From assembly GCF_019968905.1 (NCBI RefSeq), contig NZ_CP079946.1, positions 7,537,356 through 7,601,355 of the forward strand: a DNA stretch of 64,000 nt. Direction: 5' to 3'. The DNA comes from Corallococcus sp. EGB. Lineage in GTDB: Bacteria; Myxococcota; Myxococcia; Myxococcales; Myxococcaceae. The notes beneath the pieces were generated by a model. The model was not told the DNA's origin, searched no databases, and was given only the letters and a program-made list of their open reading frames with translations. Position 1 is the first letter of the stretch. Every line of letters begins with the position of its first letter. Below, piece after piece: positions 61,789 to 64,000 of this stretch. Made by a program: the position numbers and the translations under genes.

Positions 61789-63033
61789 ATGTGTACGTTC
61801 TGTGATCTGGGAATTTGTTGCGACCCCGGCCACCGGGGTGAGGCGCTCCTCCGCGAGTGGGTGCGCGACACCTGTGAATTCTGCACGATGGGGATCTGCC
61901 TGACTCACGGCGTCTCGGGACCGCCGGTCAACGAGACGACCCTTCCGATCTTCGATATCAAGCGGTCGCTCCGCTCCAACAGCTCCTCGACCACGCTGAC
62001 GAAGGTGTCGCTGACGCCGCGTCGCGGCATCCTGAGCGGCATGGAGGACCGGACGTATTGGAATCCAAGCCAATCGGACGAGGCGCTGATCATCTCGAAG
62101 CTCCTCAAGTCGCCCATGGGGACGAAGCACGCGATCCCGAAGAACATCCACCGCTTCTGGACCGGCGGACCGATGAGCGCGGCGGTTGTCGACGATCTGG
62201 TCTCCGACGGCGCACGGGCCAGGAAGGCGGGTTGGACCTGTTACCTGTGGTACTCCGCCGAGATCGAGCGGGTGCTCGACGGTCATCTCGAAGGCGAGCT
62301 CAAGAAGAGCGAGGGCATCTTCATCTTCTCGAAGCGGCCTCCGAAGCCCGAGGACAAGCGGCCGACGCGCGCCAATCAACGGCGCAGGTTGGAGCTGGCG
62401 GGCTTCCGGGTGGTCCCCATCGAGAAGCTCGATGATTCCAGCAACTGGCTCTCGGAGCTCGCGACCCTCGTCGGAGGCGCCGCGGTGAGGCGCAACTGGG
62501 ATGAGGTCAAATACTTCTCCGACCTCGCGCGGCTCTTGTACCTCAACTTCGTGGGAGGCATCCACATGGATGTCGACATCTCCCTGGGAGACATGGACCT
62601 CACCCAGACCTATTTCCACAACGACCCGGACGGCAATGTGCCGCTCATGGGCAGCCTCCTGCGGGATCAGTCCGATCCGATGATCCCGAAGCTCCGCTTC
62701 CTCAAGCGGCTCCGCCGCCGCCCCCTCCTCACGAAGGAGGAGTACGACGGATACATGGAGGCGCTCTCCGCGCTGGTCGAAAAGGGGATGTTCGCCGCCG
62801 GCATGCTGAACGCGCTGATCGCGTCGCGCCCCAACACCGTCCACCTCCAGGACACGCTCGTCGAGTTCCGCAAGGCCATCATCAAGAACAAGGGCCTGAT
62901 CAGCGGCATGGCGCTCTCCCGCGTCATGCTCTTCGGCAAGAGCCGGACGGGGGATGTCGAACAGGCCATGAAGTGGACCGTCCCGCCCTATCTCGTCCGC
63001 CTCGACCCCGACACCGAAGAGAGCAATCTCTGA
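61789..63033 (+). CDS. TcdA/TcdB-like toxin glycosyltransferase (GT44 type) with duplicated Cys modules
   Basis: A 414-residue protein. Residues 2-40 hold two similar Cys modules, C2-T-F-C5-D-L-G-I-C10 and C29-E-F-C32-T-M-G-I-C37, each followed by a His (His15, His40), so two zinc- or iron-binding ribbons are likely. From about 120 on the sequence follows the TcdA/TcdB/DXD-type glycosyltransferase catalytic domain: IPKNIHRFWTGGPMS, NWDEVKYFSDLARLLYLNFV, and the metal/UDP-sugar motif GGIHMDVDISLG with Asp261-x-Asp263. In clostridial toxins the domain glucosylates host GTPases. No signal peptide is seen. The ATG at 61789 follows GAGGG by about eight bases; an earlier in-frame ATG (61651) adds low-quality sequence. 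A secreted or contact-delivered toxin is possible; the target is unknown. Confidence 0.85.
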   Translation: MCTFCDLGICCDPGHRGEALLREWVRDTCEFCTMGICLTHGVSGPPVNETTLPIFDIKRSLRSNSSSTTLTKVSLTPRRGILSGMEDRTYWNPSQSDEALIISKLLKSPMGTKHAIPKNIHRFWTGGPMSAAVVDDLVSDGARARKAGWTCYLWYSAEIERVLDGHLEGELKKSEGIFIFSKRPPKPEDKRPTRANQRRRLELAGFRVVPIEKLDDSSNWLSELATLVGGAAVRRNWDEVKYFSDLARLLYLNFVGGIHMDVDISLGDMDLTQTYFHNDPDGNVPLMGSLLRDQSDPMIPKLRFLKRLRRRPLLTKEEYDGYMEALSALVEKGMFAAGMLNALIASRPNTVHLQDTLVEFRKAIIKNKGLISGMALSRVMLFGKSRTGDVEQAMKWTVPPYLVRLDPDTEESNL

Positions 63034-63263
63034 CGCGGTGAGGAGCCCTCCCCGCCCGGGGTGTCCCCCGATGCTGCTGGTGCCGCACCGGCCGCTGTTA
63101 CGGGGAGCAGTCAGGCCCTCCGTTGAGTCCAGGAGGGGTCCACGGGACGGGGGGGCGGGGCGGGCGCCCCCCGCGTGGGTGGGTTGCTGGGTGTGGCCGC
63201 CTCGCGAGGGTCGCTACTTTCGAGGGCGGGAGGTCGCGCTCCTGCCCCGCGACACGCCTGCCC

Positions 63264-64000
63264 ATGGACCTCTACAGCGCAGCCAGGCGGATGGCCCGCC
63301 CCTTCCGGTTCACCAACCCGGCGTCCTACCGGGAGATCTCCCTGGCCGCCCGCGGGGTGATTGGCGATGGAAGCTCCTGCGCGCTCGTCCGGCCGGACGG
63401 CGTCATCGACTGGCTCTGCTTCCCCCGCTTCGACAGCCCGAGCGTCTTCGCGGGCATCCTCGATGACGCGAACGGGGGCATCACCGGCATCACTCCCGTC
63501 GTGTGGCCCTTCGAGAGCCTGCAGCGCTACGACCCGGACACCAACGTCCTGGAGACGCTGTTCCGCTTCGAGCGCAAGGGGGCCATCCGGATCATCGACT
63601 ACATGCCCTGGACCAACGACCCGCGCTCCTCCGTCCACGAGGTGCACCGGCGCATCGAGTGCCTGGAGGGCTCGGTGGAGCTGAACATCGTCTTCGACCC
63701 GCGCTTCGATTACGGGGCGTCGCGGACGCGGGTGGAGCGGGAGGAGCACGGCCTTGTCGCCCGCGGGTCGGGAGGGGAGCGGCTGGTCGCCGTGCTCAGC
63801 GGGGAGGCGGAGTGGCGGCCCTGCGAGGCGCTGCGCGGCCAACCCTGCCGGGGAGACACGGGCCTCCAGACGCGCATCCGCATGGGGCCGGGCGAGCGGC
63901 GCTGGATGATCCTGTCGTGGGACTCCGACCGGCCGGAGCCACTCGCCGCGTACCGGCCCTTCGACCACCTGCGGGATACGCGCCAGGCCTGGCGCGAGTG
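63264..64000 (+). CDS. GH15-like glucoamylase/trehalase, 5' part (3' end outside window)
   Basis: The first 245 codons of a gene that leaves the window. The N-terminal part matches the trehalase/glucoamylase-like GH15 proteins: ISLAARGVIGDGSSCALV, then DGVIDWLCFPRFDSPSVFAG and LRFERKGAIRIIDYMPW-type strands (here VLETLFRFERKGAIRIIDYM, abridged), which form the N-terminal beta-sandwich. The catalytic (alpha/alpha)6 barrel with its two Glu residues should lie downstream. The family hydrolyses alpha-glucans or trehalose. The ATG at 63264 is the first good start and its ribosome site is weak. The upstream 230 bases contain no gene. A role in reserve glucan or trehalose metabolism is inferred from the family. 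Confidence 0.85.
   Translation, partial: MDLYSAARRMARPFRFTNPASYREISLAARGVIGDGSSCALVRPDGVIDWLCFPRFDSPSVFAGILDDANGGITGITPVVWPFESLQRYDPDTNVLETLFRFERKGAIRIIDYMPWTNDPRSSVHEVHRRIECLEGSVELNIVFDPRFDYGASRTRVEREEHGLVARGSGGERLVAVLSGEAEWRPCEALRGQPCRGDTGLQTRIRMGPGERRWMILSWDSDRPEPLAAYRPFDHLRDTRQAWRE

Overview
The window is a high-GC (about 70 percent by eye), densely coding stretch of bacterial chromosome. Several features point to a myxobacterium of the Myxococcaceae (Corallococcus, Myxococcus or a close relative): a member of the Myxococcus-specific TIGR02265/DUF2378 family at 36718-37305, a myxobacterial-type PilZ domain fused to other modules, many lipoproteins with Cys-rich or Big/Fn3/lamin-tail repeats, and a PrkA/DUF444/SpoVR sporulation-stress operon. 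I saw no rRNA, tRNA, CRISPR array or intact insertion sequence.

Layout. 1-7126: 3' end of alaS, a small lipoprotein and a giant PilZ-linker-Hsp70 protein, translationally coupled by overlapping stop/start codons. 7231-10132: outer-membrane barrel, glutamate-cysteine ligase (opposite strand), EI24/CysZ-like membrane protein. 10360-14715: large secreted S41 protease and a second barrel protein, separated by a strong terminator. 14716-18656: glycerophosphodiesterase, TatA-like small protein, a repeat protein and an MJ0042 zinc-ribbon membrane protein. 18825-22926: PhaR-type regulator, ParA ATPase, phasin-like coiled coil, then a tandem Get3/ArsA-like ATPase pair. 23126-28425: TPR lipoprotein, Ste24-like protease, a putative type III secretion chaperone plus NolX/HrpF-like protein, and ruvX. 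28456-35354: GT39-like membrane glycosyltransferase, a 570-bp leader, then prkA-yeaH-spoVR.

35449-42096 holds an M23 peptidase, the TIGR02265 protein, glycogen phosphorylase and an M3 oligopeptidase. 42289-47816 holds two related lipoproteins, one tiny and one of 1650 residues, which look like a paralogous pair with very different domain content. 47943-53353 holds dnaE flanked by two short-chain dehydrogenases. 53354-60847 is the most rearranged part: a dispersed 80-bp repeat in two copies, a small gene broken by an in-frame TAG, and a duplicated block (phosphatase/sulfatase 3' end plus convergent CPBP protease) in which each copy has kept a different gene intact. 60941-64000 ends with a Cys-rich lipoprotein, a TcdA/TcdB-like glycosyltransferase with a duplicated Cys module, and the 5' end of a GH15 glucoamylase/trehalase-like gene.

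Housekeeping genes (alaS, dnaE, gshA, ruvX, glgP) are mixed with lineage-specific envelope, secretion and stress genes. The best candidates for undescribed biology are the orphan T3SS-like chaperone/translocon pair, the Cys-module toxin-type glycosyltransferase, the reciprocal gene duplication at 56121-60568, the PilZ-Hsp70 fusion and the asymmetric ArsA pair. All functional calls rest on motif recognition by eye, without database searches.
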